Shown piece by piece: positions 1 through 9,045 of a stretch of DNA of 16,449 nt. Both the position numbers and the translations under genes were made by a program. Source of the DNA: Nanobdellota archaeon (GTDB taxonomy: Archaea > Nanobdellota > Nanobdellia > Pacearchaeales > GW2011-AR1); contig JAEWUG010000021.1 of NCBI GenBank assembly GCA_023397215.1, positions 1 to 16,449 of the forward strand, in the 5' to 3' direction. Under the pieces are notes generated by a model that searched no databases, was not told the DNA's origin, and worked only from the letters and a program-made list of their open reading frames with translations. The stretch's first letter is position 1. The number at the start of each line of letters is the position of its first letter.

Positions 1-220
1 TAAATTCTTTTTCTGATGAAGGGGATGCATAAACTTTGTTAATGTCATTTTGTAAATTCTCATAAAAAAGGTTTATTGTTGTAATTTTACTCATATTAAG
101 AAAATAATTTATTGCAATAAAAGCAAATACAATAAAAACAATCATTAAAATAATTGAAAATATTACACCAAAAGACATTCCAATAGAAGATTCTGCTTTT
201 TTATTTTTTTGAAGAATCAT
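1..220 (-). CDS. pilin-like small membrane protein, partial (3' end beyond window)
   Basis: The first 73 codons of a gene that runs off the left edge. The ATG at 220-218 follows the stop of the 783-residue gene by one base (junction TAAAATG), so it is the last visible gene of the minus-strand surface locus. The product starts MILQKNKKAESS, then has one long hydrophobic segment (about residues 13-41) and a polar region. The short basic N-terminus with KKAE before the hydrophobic stretch resembles an archaeal class III (prepilin) signal; the pattern SFGVIFSII followed by a second polar helix is one I associate from memory with small DPANN membrane proteins of unknown function. It would lie in or across the membrane with its C-terminal part outside. 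Function unknown; a structural subunit of a surface appendage is inference from the context. Confidence 0.7.
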   Translation of the reverse strand, partial: MILQKNKKAESSIGMSFGVIFSIILMIVFIVFAFIAINYFLNMSKITTINLFYENLQNDINKVYASPSSEKEF

Positions 221-221
221 T

Positions 222-2573
222 TTAATTTGTTGGAACACTTATTACTGCTGAACAAGATGTTGGCTCATATCTATATTTATCTCTACATTTAATGTGATAA
301 GTTTTTCCTTTTTCTAATTGTGCGATATGTTCTGTTGAATCTGGATAAGGCATTTGTGTTCCATCTTCAAAAGTATAATCACAAGAATCAAATGAATAAA
401 CACAATCTGAATTATAAGCTGTTTGAATTCTTAATTGATCTCCACTAACTTCTTGTCTAATTATCATTGCTTCATTTTTATCTAAATCAAGATAAACTTC
501 AACAGAAGAATTAGCAGAATTTCCTCCAGAATCAACACACTTTACAAAGATTTCTCTTCTTCCACCATCTAAGTATAAATCTTGTGTATGAATTCCATCT
601 AAATTATTTGTATCTTTGAATGGGATATTAATATTATTTGCTTCATCTGAATAAAAACAAGTAGCAAGACCATTATCACAACCTAATTTTGTTTGAACTG
701 TTAATTCAATTGGTAAAGGATCTTTTGGACCATAAATTGTTTGAGGTTTTGGAGATAATATTGTTAAATTTAATTGTTGACTACTTCTTAAATTATATAC
801 AAAACTTTCTTCATTATAATTTCCAGAACTATCATTACATCTTACATAATAATTTTTTCCTTCCCTTGTAAATGTTGTAAAATTTGCATTACATTTATAC
901 ATATAATTAGGATTTGTTAATGAATTACTACAATTCATCTTATATGGCATTGCAATATAGTCTGTATCAGTGTAACTATAACTACAATTTGAAGGTTCAT
1001 TTAAATAAAATATCATAGGAAATTCTTCATGATTATGTTGAACACAAACTCCTGATTCATTTTGTAAAGCAGAAATTACTGGTGGTGTAGTATCAGGTGT
1101 AGGATCAACACAAAATCTTATTGCATAGTCTACTTCATTTTTAATTCCATTCTTTGTTTGACATTTTACATATAGGGTCATATTATTATCATTTAATATT
1201 TCAATTCCACTTGAATTAAAGAAATCCTTGTTTGGAACAATTAATTGATCTGTATGATTATATCTAAATAAACTATTTCCTCCAAAAGCAATCATATCTT
1301 CAAAAGCAGTTCCTTGTTCTAAACTAATTCCACATTGAACAGGTTTATCTGCACTAATACCAAACTTTAATGTTTCAAATGCACTAACACATCCATTTTC
1401 TGAATTATCGTTTACAATTTCAAAACCAGGTCCTGGTGGAGATGTTCTAACATTTGTTGCAGAATAATTAACAGTAAAACTTTCTTCAAAAGGACTTAAA
1501 ACAGCAGGTCTTGTATCATCAGGATTAACATGATAACATAATGCTTCGTCTGTATTTTCATTGATAATTTCACAACCTTGTCCTAATGAAGAACATTTGT
1601 ATGGAGTACAAGGTAAATCCCCATTATTACATAATTCACAATTTTCTCCACCTAAAGGTGCTTGCCGAGAACTACAAGTATAAGTAACATATTGATTAAT
1701 CTCTCCTTCATACATTGCATTTAACATAAGTGCTCCAACACCTAGTCCTATAACTCCTGCTCCAACTGCTCCCCAACCAGAAGAAAATATATTCAAAGAA
1801 CCTAATAATCTAGCACCACCTAAAGCAGTAGCTAAACTCCAAGATAAAGCATTTGTTTTTTGTGTATCAACTTCTAAGGCCAAACCAATTGCTTGACCTG
1901 CTGCAAAACCAATACCAGCATATGTAGCAACACCCAAAGCATTATCCCAAAGACTTTGGCCATTGAATAATTGTACTGAAGATTTTTCTGGATTTAAAGC
2001 AGAATCTAATTGAGTTTTAAATTCTTCACGTGGTATTGTCTTTAAATGATTAAATTCTTCTTCTGTAATCCCATCTAATGAAGAGAATTCTTTTCCATAA
2101 ATCCCTGAATCAATTACATTTTTTGCTTGAGTATAATCCAAACTAACAAAGGTGTCTAACTGAGAATTGCTTAATGAATCAAGAGCATTTAATTTACGCT
2201 TACTAAAATCAAAAATAGGATTATCATCTGCTATTTTAACATTTAGACTACCTAAATAACTTTCAAATTCATTTGGAGAATATTCTTTTAAAAAATTATA
2301 TTCATTTTCATCTAAGTTTAATAATGCAGAATATTTTTCAGAATCTGTAATTACCATTCTTGCTTTATCATAACCTAAATCAAAAAGAAGATTTCTTTCC
2401 TTATTATTTAAAAGATTTATTGCTAAGATTTCTTCTTGAGTTAAAAAACTAGGATCATTTACTTCTGCAGATTTAACAAAATCACTATTTAATATTATTA
2501 AAGAAAACATTGAAGTTATAAGTAAAACTATTTGAATTATACTTAATTGTGCTTTTTTGTTTTTTATGCCCAT
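222..2573 (-). CDS. large exported protein: helical repeats, membrane segments, Cys-knot-like motif and Ig-like repeats
   Basis: A 783-residue protein; its ATG overlaps the end of the upstream Cys-rich gene by 10 bp, so the two are translationally coupled. Layout: residues 1-35 basic plus hydrophobic (KNKKAQLSIIQI, class III-like; a Sec-type site KSA|EV near 35-36 is an alternative). Residues about 41-110 and 128-194 are two related acidic helical repeats (LDENEYNFLK versus ITEEEFNHLK). About 211-289 holds three hydrophobic Gly/Ala-rich segments. Residues 300-346 hold seven cysteines including GGENCELCN. About 365-782 holds four beta-rich repeats, each ending in a strand like YYVRCND, IFVKCVD or YHIKCRD, read as Ig-like domains with disulfides. 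From residue 210 onward it matches the C-terminal half of the 1309-residue protein at 5113-9042. Surface display or adhesion is inferred; no enzyme motif was seen. Confidence 0.8.
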   Translation of the reverse strand: MGIKNKKAQLSIIQIVLLITSMFSLIILNSDFVKSAEVNDPSFLTQEEILAINLLNNKERNLLFDLGYDKARMVITDSEKYSALLNLDENEYNFLKEYSPNEFESYLGSLNVKIADDNPIFDFSKRKLNALDSLSNSQLDTFVSLDYTQAKNVIDSGIYGKEFSSLDGITEEEFNHLKTIPREEFKTQLDSALNPEKSSVQLFNGQSLWDNALGVATYAGIGFAAGQAIGLALEVDTQKTNALSWSLATALGGARLLGSLNIFSSGWGAVGAGVIGLGVGALMLNAMYEGEINQYVTYTCSSRQAPLGGENCELCNNGDLPCTPYKCSSLGQGCEIINENTDEALCYHVNPDDTRPAVLSPFEESFTVNYSATNVRTSPPGPGFEIVNDNSENGCVSAFETLKFGISADKPVQCGISLEQGTAFEDMIAFGGNSLFRYNHTDQLIVPNKDFFNSSGIEILNDNNMTLYVKCQTKNGIKNEVDYAIRFCVDPTPDTTPPVISALQNESGVCVQHNHEEFPMIFYLNEPSNCSYSYTDTDYIAMPYKMNCSNSLTNPNYMYKCNANFTTFTREGKNYYVRCNDSSGNYNEESFVYNLRSSQQLNLTILSPKPQTIYGPKDPLPIELTVQTKLGCDNGLATCFYSDEANNINIPFKDTNNLDGIHTQDLYLDGGRREIFVKCVDSGGNSANSSVEVYLDLDKNEAMIIRQEVSGDQLRIQTAYNSDCVYSFDSCDYTFEDGTQMPYPDSTEHIAQLEKGKTYHIKCRDKYRYEPTSCSAVISVPTN

Positions 2574-4312
2574 AGTCCACTAAAATATGTTTGTAAATCA
2601 GTATTTTTTAATTTAGTTGTCTTATCTTGATAAGTTAATGAATATCCATTATTTGTAAATTCACCTTGATAATTTGCATAACCACCACAATCACCAACAG
2701 TTGCACAAACTTTATTTGCTTCTAATACCCATTGTTTTTGTAAACCATAAGAATTATCTAATTCAAGTCTTCTAAATGCTTTATCATTAATTTCTTTTAC
2801 AATTTCTAAAATTCTTGCTATATTAAATGTTTTCCAAGACTCTGCTATTTCTTTAAAGTCTTCTTCGCTTTCTTCTGCTACATCACCTTCTTTGAAAATG
2901 TCTTTCCATAATACTCCTAATCCACCTTCTGTAAATTTAATTTCTGAAACAAATGAAACTTGGTTACAATGATTTTGAGCAGAAGCATCATTTATTTTTA
3001 ATCCAGGAGAAGCCTTAGGTAAACAAATTCCATCTGCTTTACTTTGATTTCCATATAATACTTCTGTAAATGCTGATTGAAATTCATACCAATAACAATC
3101 TCTTTTATTTATATTTTCACAATCATCTTCATTGTCTATTAAAGTACAATCACTCCATCTATTAATTCTACATTTTGCAGTTGAATAAGTTCCTGTACTT
3201 CCATATGAAGCTAAATCAATAGAACTATCTATACAAATTTCGTTTCTATAATCAGAACAAGGCTCTAATATAATTTCACCATCAATACAAACTTCTCTAT
3301 AATGTCTATTACCTGTTAATTCAAAACCATCTCCTTTTGATTTATTATCGTAAACACACCAACTTTCACCATTTTTTCTAGTTTTTCCTTGACTATCAGT
3401 ACATGTAGTTGCTTTACAATAATAATCATTTTCTTGTCTTCCATCTTGAACAGAACAAACTGTTCCAGTAAAATAATCACAATTACCACAAGAATTACTT
3501 GACGAAGAAACTGGAGAACAAATAGAATTTGGACTTGCAATTATACCACTGTTCCAACTATCAGATTTATCTTCATCACTCATTCCAGAATAAATATTTT
3601 CTCTATTACCGCAAGAATCATACCAATAAACTTTATTTTCATAACAACCTAATGAAACTTGTTTAGAACAAACTGTTGCAAGTTCACCTGCTGAACATAA
3701 ATAATTCGGATAAAAAGTTTTTTCAGTTATTTCTGAAGCATTTTGTCCGATTGTTGGAACAACATTTTTTGCTCCACAAGATTGTTGAGTTGTAAAATCA
3801 CATACTCTTTCAAATTCTTTTTCATAAACACAAGCACCCATTGTTTGAGAATCTACATATGCTAAACATTCTCCTTCTGTTGAAATATCTTGTCTATAAT
3901 TAATTCCAATTTTAAATTCACTTGCAAAACTTTTACATCTTGTAAGAGTTGTAAATAAAGCTTGATCTGCTAAAATACAACAACCTAATTGACATTGAGG
4001 TATTTGTTCTTTTGATCTACTATCCCAGGTACCACCTTTATCTTCACAAAGTGCTTTTGGTGTATTTCCCATACATAAACCATTATCAAGTCCATAACAA
4101 GTTCCAAGTTGACAATATGAAGAAGCATGACATGAGGTTGGTGCAATTAATCCAGATGAATCACAAGAACCTTGTGGGGCATTAATACAATAAGCCCCAT
4201 CATATTCACTCTCAGTTGTTGTTTTTTCACAACAATATTGCATTTCTTCTGCAAAGACAAATGAACTTAATAATAAATAGAAAGTGAGAATAAATAAATA
4301 AAATTTTTTCAT
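2564..4312 (-). CDS. secreted cysteine-rich protein
   Basis: An open frame extends to 4363, but I choose the ATG at 4312-4310. It lies one base after the stop of the upstream pilin-like gene (TAAAATG) and begins a clear Sec signal peptide, MKKFYLFILTFYLLLSS, with likely cleavage after VFA (residue 21). The 17 extra residues would precede the signal and lie entirely inside the previous gene. The mature part holds about 39 cysteines in some 560 residues, often as CC, CxxC or GCC (for example LGCCIL, CGNCDY), suggesting many disulfides outside the cell. No membrane anchor was seen. Landmarks such as DSCGNRENIY, KNGESWCVYD and VGDCGG recur in residues 75-555 of the 1309-residue protein (DSCGNKANIY, KNGETWCIYE, FGDCGF), so the two are paralogues. 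Its 3' end overlaps the 783-residue gene by 10 bp. Function unknown. Confidence 0.8.
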   Translation of the reverse strand: MKKFYLFILTFYLLLSSFVFAEEMQYCCEKTTTESEYDGAYCINAPQGSCDSSGLIAPTSCHASSYCQLGTCYGLDNGLCMGNTPKALCEDKGGTWDSRSKEQIPQCQLGCCILADQALFTTLTRCKSFASEFKIGINYRQDISTEGECLAYVDSQTMGACVYEKEFERVCDFTTQQSCGAKNVVPTIGQNASEITEKTFYPNYLCSAGELATVCSKQVSLGCYENKVYWYDSCGNRENIYSGMSDEDKSDSWNSGIIASPNSICSPVSSSSNSCGNCDYFTGTVCSVQDGRQENDYYCKATTCTDSQGKTRKNGESWCVYDNKSKGDGFELTGNRHYREVCIDGEIILEPCSDYRNEICIDSSIDLASYGSTGTYSTAKCRINRWSDCTLIDNEDDCENINKRDCYWYEFQSAFTEVLYGNQSKADGICLPKASPGLKINDASAQNHCNQVSFVSEIKFTEGGLGVLWKDIFKEGDVAEESEEDFKEIAESWKTFNIARILEIVKEINDKAFRRLELDNSYGLQKQWVLEANKVCATVGDCGGYANYQGEFTNNGYSLTYQDKTTKLKNTDLQTYFSGLWA

Positions 4313-4313
4313 T

Positions 4314-5075
4314 TTAAATTTCTCCAAAATAACCTGCAGGGAAAACATAACTTCTGGTAGCAAATCTAAATTTAGTTTGTGATTGTTTATCTTCTATTGT
4401 ATACAATGTTGTTTCGTCAGATGTTTTAAACGAAATAAATTTTAATTCAGGATTAAGATAATTAAAAACACTAGTATCAATATCTAAACCATCTATTTCC
4501 ATGTAAACAATTTGTGAAGCTAAATATAATAAGTTTTCTAAGTTTGATGGATGATTAATTAAGAAATCTTGATAACTCAAACTATTGTCTACTGTTATTG
4601 GTGCTTTTACTTCAACTTCAATATTAGAAGGTTTAATGGATAATTCAAAATCAACATTTCCTTGTTCAACTTCAAAACCTTTTGATTGCAAATCTTGAAT
4701 AGAATAATCATAACATTCTTGAATTTTGGGACTTAACATTATTTTTAAATTATTTTCAAAATTTTTTAAAATGGACGGATTATAAACCATACAAGGAGTA
4801 TAGTGTTCATTAGTGTAACAAAAATAAGGATAATCTATATTATTATAATTATAAGAAAAAACAGAATCTAAATAACCTCCATTTAAAGCTAATTCATTTA
4901 CAGATTCATCAATATATTTATTTATACATCCTTCAAAACCTAATGATGTTGGAGAACGAATTATAAATGTTGGTTGAATCCAAATAAAATAAATAAATAT
5001 AGAAGAAACAATTAAAATTCCTAAAATTAAAAACAAGGTAACCTGAGCTTTCTTACTTTCCCTCTTTTTTATCAT
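4314..5075 (-). CDS. pilin-like protein with class III-type signal, copy B
   Basis: A 253-residue protein with N-terminus KKAQVTLFLILGILIV (residues 8-23), the common archaeal prepilin-like signal: basic, small residue, Gln, then one hydrophobic helix to about residue 33. Cleavage would fall after Ala10. The soluble part has four cysteines at 50, 86, 95 and 121. The 249-residue protein at 9046-9795 has them at 49, 86, 95 and 121, and both share N(G/A)G(Y/F)L, (F/L)CY, a Cys-flanked Tyr-rich loop and a C-terminal F(R/N)FA motif, so they are paralogues. The ATG lies 25 nt from the centre of a TATA box (5095-5104), fitting a leaderless transcript. It is followed by the Cys-rich gene after one base. 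A minor pilin or a membrane tether for the large partners is inference. Confidence 0.75.
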   Translation of the reverse strand: MIKKRESKKAQVTLFLILGILIVSSIFIYFIWIQPTFIIRSPTSLGFEGCINKYIDESVNELALNGGYLDSVFSYNYNNIDYPYFCYTNEHYTPCMVYNPSILKNFENNLKIMLSPKIQECYDYSIQDLQSKGFEVEQGNVDFELSIKPSNIEVEVKAPITVDNSLSYQDFLINHPSNLENLLYLASQIVYMEIDGLDIDTSVFNYLNPELKFISFKTSDETTLYTIEDKQSQTKFRFATRSYVFPAGYFGEI

Positions 5076-5094
5076 GTTATTTCTATGAAGTATT

Positions 5095-5104
5095 TATTTA
5101 TAAA
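5095..5104 (-). promoter_or_regulatory. TATA box for the copy B module
   Basis: On the minus strand the bases read TTTATAAATA, preceded by a purine-rich CAAAGAA stretch usable as BRE. The centre is about 25 nt upstream of the ATG at 5075, so transcription would start at or next to the start codon. It sits in the 37-bp gap after the 1309-residue gene, which suggests that copy B genes can be transcribed on their own as well as by read-through. Confidence 0.6.
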
Positions 5105-5112
5105 TTCTTTGC

Positions 5113-8100
5113 TTAAACAGCAGTTATTATTTTTGAACATCCAGCAGGACTTTGTCCATAAATATCCTTACATTGAATATAATAAGTTAAACCAGTTTGT
5201 GCTGTTATTCTGTGATTTATTTGGTCTCCTGAAATAGGATATACTTTCAAATCTTCTTTTTCAAATCTACAACTTTCAGTTGAATAAATACAAGTTGAAG
5301 GTTCGTTTGTTGTAAATTTAATTTGATTTGCATCTTGAGAAACTCTTGCAATTAAAGGAGGTTCTATTTTTCTTGTAACATTAAAATTCAATTCTTTAAC
5401 CTCACTGAGTTCATTAGTGATTAAATCTTTACATTGAACATAAAATTTATATTGTCCATTAATCAAAGAATCTAATAATTGAATTTTTTTACCTCTTTTA
5501 TAATCTTCATAATAAAAAGGTATTCTAATATCAGAAGAATCTGTTGAATAATAACAAACATGTGAATCTGTTCCTCCAAATGATTCTATTGTTAAATTTT
5601 TTTCTGTTTTTTCAAAAATTGTAATTATTTCTTCATTTTCTTCTGGAGTAATTATCTCAACAGATATTGGCTCATCAGGTTTCTTTAATGTATAAATAAT
5701 ATCTTGCTCATTTGTTTTTCTTTCACCCTCAGATACACTTAAAGGATATTTATTTCTACACTTAATATAAATATTAGTAATTGGTTCTGTGGTATTTATT
5801 CTTGAAGAGCATTTATATCCTAATGCTGTTTGTTCAAATAAATCATTTGCACAATTAAAAGAATAACTCATATCTTCAAAAGAAGCATAAGGATATTTAG
5901 AATATTTACAATCTGCTAAATATTTAGTGTAAAATTCTATTGTTTGATTTTCTTTTGTAAAACTAATAAAGCTATTATTCTTTGGATTAAAATTACTTAC
6001 TCTAGGTGGAAGGAAATTATCGACATTGTTTAAACAAAATTCAACTTTGTAAGGAGTTGGCATTGAAGTTCCATCTGTATTTTCACAGGAGATATAAAGA
6101 TTTTTGTCAGCAATACCATCAAATCCTGTTTCTTCTAAATCATCAGGTGATAAGAATCTAAAATTTGTTGAATGATCAAATTTACGAGTATTTTCCCCAA
6201 TAATAAATCTCATTTGATTATATGGTAAAGGTTCAGAATCAAATTTACATAATGAAGCTTGTGTTGTTTCAAATGAAAAAAGAATGTTTTCATAAGGTTC
6301 AAAACAAGTAGTCGAAAGACTCCTTCCTGGTGCTACTTCTGTAAAAGTATATTCTTGTTCTGTTCCTAAACTAACTAAATCTTTTAATGAAAGTTGTTGA
6401 AGATTTATATCACTCTCTAAAACTTCTTCAAATCCAAATTCATCATTTAATGTTACAAAACTTAAATTTTTAACTTGAGGATATCCTGTATAAGCTTCTG
6501 GAACACAAACACCTTCTTTTAGATTACAAGACAGACCATAAGATTTACATTTAGCTAAATTACAACCTAAAGGATCATCATTACATAATTCACAATTTTC
6601 TCCACCTGTCTTTGGTTGCCAATTATTACATTCAAAACTAATTTTTGTCATAAAAACACCTTCTTGTATTTCTTCTCCAGGACATGTTGCAGGAGATGGT
6701 GCAAAAAGTGTAGATAAAAAAGACCATGCAGTAATTAATGCACCAACTATTGTCAATATCCAACCAACATGATTCCAAGCATTTGCAGCACCCCAATTTA
6801 AAATTAAAATAGTAATACCTGATAAAAGAGCAGCACCACCCACTGTTGCGGCAGTAATTAAAACTGAAGCAAGTTCAGGACTAACACCTAAATTCTGAAC
6901 AATAGAGGACATTGCTATATTTCCTAACCATCCACCGATTAATGCAAAACTTGCAACACCTATTGTTGGAGCTAAAAAAGCTAAACCTTTTATTGCAGCC
7001 AATCCTAATGCAGTTCCCACTCCTGCACTTCCACTTTGCCAACCATAATTACTAAAGAAATTTGATAGAGCAAGCATATTATCATAATTAATCCCATAAT
7101 CTGAAGAAACATATGCTGTTCCATTATAATAACCTAAAGAATTAACCATTAATGAAGAAAATCTTTCATCAAATTCAATTGTATCTTCATTAGGTATATG
7201 ATTCTTAAATATTACATTTAAATAAGAACTATTTAATTTTCCTAATTTCTCATCACTGAAATTAATTGGAGTTAAAGAAGTTATTTTTTTATCTTTTATT
7301 TCATAATCTCCTAAATTATTAAAATATTTATTATTAATTTCATCTTCATTTTCAAGTATTTCTCTTAGGCCTGTTGTTTTAAAACAATCACTTGAACCTT
7401 CTTCTCCCAATAAATTAACATTAAAACCACAATCTCCAAAGGAAATACAAAAATCATGCATTTTTTCGGTGAATTCTTTTGTTAAATATTCGCAATTTGA
7501 ATAACATTTACATTTTCCATCTTCTTGTACAAAATAGATAGGTATTTCAGATATAAAAGAAGAAGCAAATGAACAAGTATTTGTTGTTCCTGTATTTCTT
7601 GAAAAATCAAGACCTTTAGGATATTCTGGTACACAAAAAGAAAAAGAATAATTGTTACTAAATAAGAAATCTTTTGCAATACAACCCGGTTGATTTGAAC
7701 ATTTTTCTAAATTATCTTCTTTTTCTTCTTCTGTTTCTCCTCCATTAAAAGAATAACAAGTGTCAGCAGGATTTGGTTGGCAAGTTGCTTTTGAAAAGGT
7801 ATTTCCACTTAAATAATCTGTTGATTCTTCTTGTATACATAATTCATTTCTAATTCCAAAAGTTCCACAAGGATTTATTTTAATTTCGCCTTGATCACAT
7901 TGTGCTAAATAATTTGTTGAACCTGGGACTTCTTTACCTTCTCCAATCTTTGATTCATAAATACACCAAGTTTCCCCATTTTTATAAGTTCGCGGAGTAC
8001 TATCTTCTGAATTTGTATACTCGCTTGGAATATATGTACAATCTTGAGGTTTACAATAATAAATTCCTTGAGAAGGAGTTAAACCATCATTAACAGCATT

Positions 8101-9042
8101 TGAACAATAAGTATTATCAAATCTATTACAATTTCCACAAGTTAAGGGATTTAGAGAAGATAAAACACAAGATTCCATTACATTGAAAACTTTTGTCCAA
8201 TAATCATTATTATCATAATTTACAGAATCATAAATATTTGCTTTATTTCCGCAAGAATCTAAATAAAAAATTCTTCCTGTTTCTTCGTCACAAATTGTTC
8301 TCTGAGTTTTTTGACAAATTGTTTCTAATTGTGGTGCAGTACATAAAAGATTAGAATGATAATCTCCTGAAATTTTTTGACATTCTAATGCTGTTTGCAT
8401 TTTACAAGATTTATCGCTTAAAACACATGCACCTAATGTAGCAAAATCTTGAATAGCAATACAAGCTTGCTCACTTGTTTCAATCCATTCAATTTGATTA
8501 CCATCTCTTAAAGGACTATTTTGGGTTAAGATTTCACAAGCACCTTTTGTAGTAAAAGATACATCTGAACCTACAATACAACAACCTTGTTTTGCAATGT
8601 CTAAATTACATAATGGAGATTCAATCCAACGATTAACACCTTTATCACAAACATATTTGAAAGTATTTCTATTAAAAATTGTTTTTTCATCATTATAACA
8701 ACAACCTTTTTTACAAGAATTCAAAGAACTACAACTAGTTCCTCTATTAAAACCTGATAAACATTCAGAAGAATAAGACTCTTTACAATATTCTCCTGTT
8801 TTAGTTTCAAGGCAACAACCATAATAATTTTCTTCAGCAGAACTAACAAAAGAGAGAATAGGTTTTTTTATTAGTTCTGAATATTTTTTTAAAAAAGAGA
8901 TTTTCTCATCTTTAACATTTTCTTTATATAAAAAATTGTCTGAAGTTAAATAAGATATTGCAATTGTTAAATTAATTAATAAAAATAATTGAATATAAGT
9001 TATTAAAAATTTTTTATTCATTGTATATTTATGATTTTTCAT
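5113..9042 (-). CDS. giant cysteine-rich multi-domain membrane/surface protein
   Basis: A 1309-residue protein whose ATG is 3 nt after the stop of the upstream pilin-like gene; an in-frame Met at residue 8 is an alternative. Layout: hydrophobic signal or anchor about 11-32; polar linker; a second short hydrophobic stretch ending SSAEE near 70; Cys-rich region 75-555 (paralogue of the 582-residue protein); linker to 665; a Gly/Ala-rich hydrophobic region 670-780 with about four membrane-helix-sized segments; a compact Cys motif 804-846 containing GGENCELCN; then four Ig-like repeats, about 905-1003, 1010-1118, 1125-1222 and 1225-1307, with strands such as LYISCEN, IYIKCRN, FYVQCKD and YYIQCKD. 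The C-terminal half matches the 783-residue protein. It therefore looks like a fusion of the two copy B proteins. Export and disulfide bonding are inferred from composition; the function is unknown and no catalytic motif was seen. Confidence 0.82.
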   Translation of the reverse strand: MKNHKYTMNKKFLITYIQLFLLINLTIAISYLTSDNFLYKENVKDEKISFLKKYSELIKKPILSFVSSAEENYYGCCLETKTGEYCKESYSSECLSGFNRGTSCSSLNSCKKGCCYNDEKTIFNRNTFKYVCDKGVNRWIESPLCNLDIAKQGCCIVGSDVSFTTKGACEILTQNSPLRDGNQIEWIETSEQACIAIQDFATLGACVLSDKSCKMQTALECQKISGDYHSNLLCTAPQLETICQKTQRTICDEETGRIFYLDSCGNKANIYDSVNYDNNDYWTKVFNVMESCVLSSLNPLTCGNCNRFDNTYCSNAVNDGLTPSQGIYYCKPQDCTYIPSEYTNSEDSTPRTYKNGETWCIYESKIGEGKEVPGSTNYLAQCDQGEIKINPCGTFGIRNELCIQEESTDYLSGNTFSKATCQPNPADTCYSFNGGETEEEKEDNLEKCSNQPGCIAKDFLFSNNYSFSFCVPEYPKGLDFSRNTGTTNTCSFASSFISEIPIYFVQEDGKCKCYSNCEYLTKEFTEKMHDFCISFGDCGFNVNLLGEEGSSDCFKTTGLREILENEDEINNKYFNNLGDYEIKDKKITSLTPINFSDEKLGKLNSSYLNVIFKNHIPNEDTIEFDERFSSLMVNSLGYYNGTAYVSSDYGINYDNMLALSNFFSNYGWQSGSAGVGTALGLAAIKGLAFLAPTIGVASFALIGGWLGNIAMSSIVQNLGVSPELASVLITAATVGGAALLSGITILILNWGAANAWNHVGWILTIVGALITAWSFLSTLFAPSPATCPGEEIQEGVFMTKISFECNNWQPKTGGENCELCNDDPLGCNLAKCKSYGLSCNLKEGVCVPEAYTGYPQVKNLSFVTLNDEFGFEEVLESDINLQQLSLKDLVSLGTEQEYTFTEVAPGRSLSTTCFEPYENILFSFETTQASLCKFDSEPLPYNQMRFIIGENTRKFDHSTNFRFLSPDDLEETGFDGIADKNLYISCENTDGTSMPTPYKVEFCLNNVDNFLPPRVSNFNPKNNSFISFTKENQTIEFYTKYLADCKYSKYPYASFEDMSYSFNCANDLFEQTALGYKCSSRINTTEPITNIYIKCRNKYPLSVSEGERKTNEQDIIYTLKKPDEPISVEIITPEENEEIITIFEKTEKNLTIESFGGTDSHVCYYSTDSSDIRIPFYYEDYKRGKKIQLLDSLINGQYKFYVQCKDLITNELSEVKELNFNVTRKIEPPLIARVSQDANQIKFTTNEPSTCIYSTESCRFEKEDLKVYPISGDQINHRITAQTGLTYYIQCKDIYGQSPAGCSKIITAV

Positions 9043-9045
9043 TGT

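Noticed and set aside
689..871. Plus-strand open frames inside the surface locus (also 7902-8093 and 9348-9620)
   Set aside because: They lie opposite strong long genes, have low-complexity Leu/Asn/Tyr-rich products and no promoter or family features.
2540..2600. The 582- and 783-residue genes as one gene broken by a frameshift
   Set aside because: The 783-residue protein has its own signal-like N-terminus and an overlapping ATG, and the first gene ends in the region where its similarity to the 1309-residue protein also ends.
4313..4363. Upstream start of the 582-residue gene, adding 17 residues
   Set aside because: The extra residues precede a clean Sec signal peptide and lie wholly within the previous gene; the ATG at 4312 is one base after its stop.
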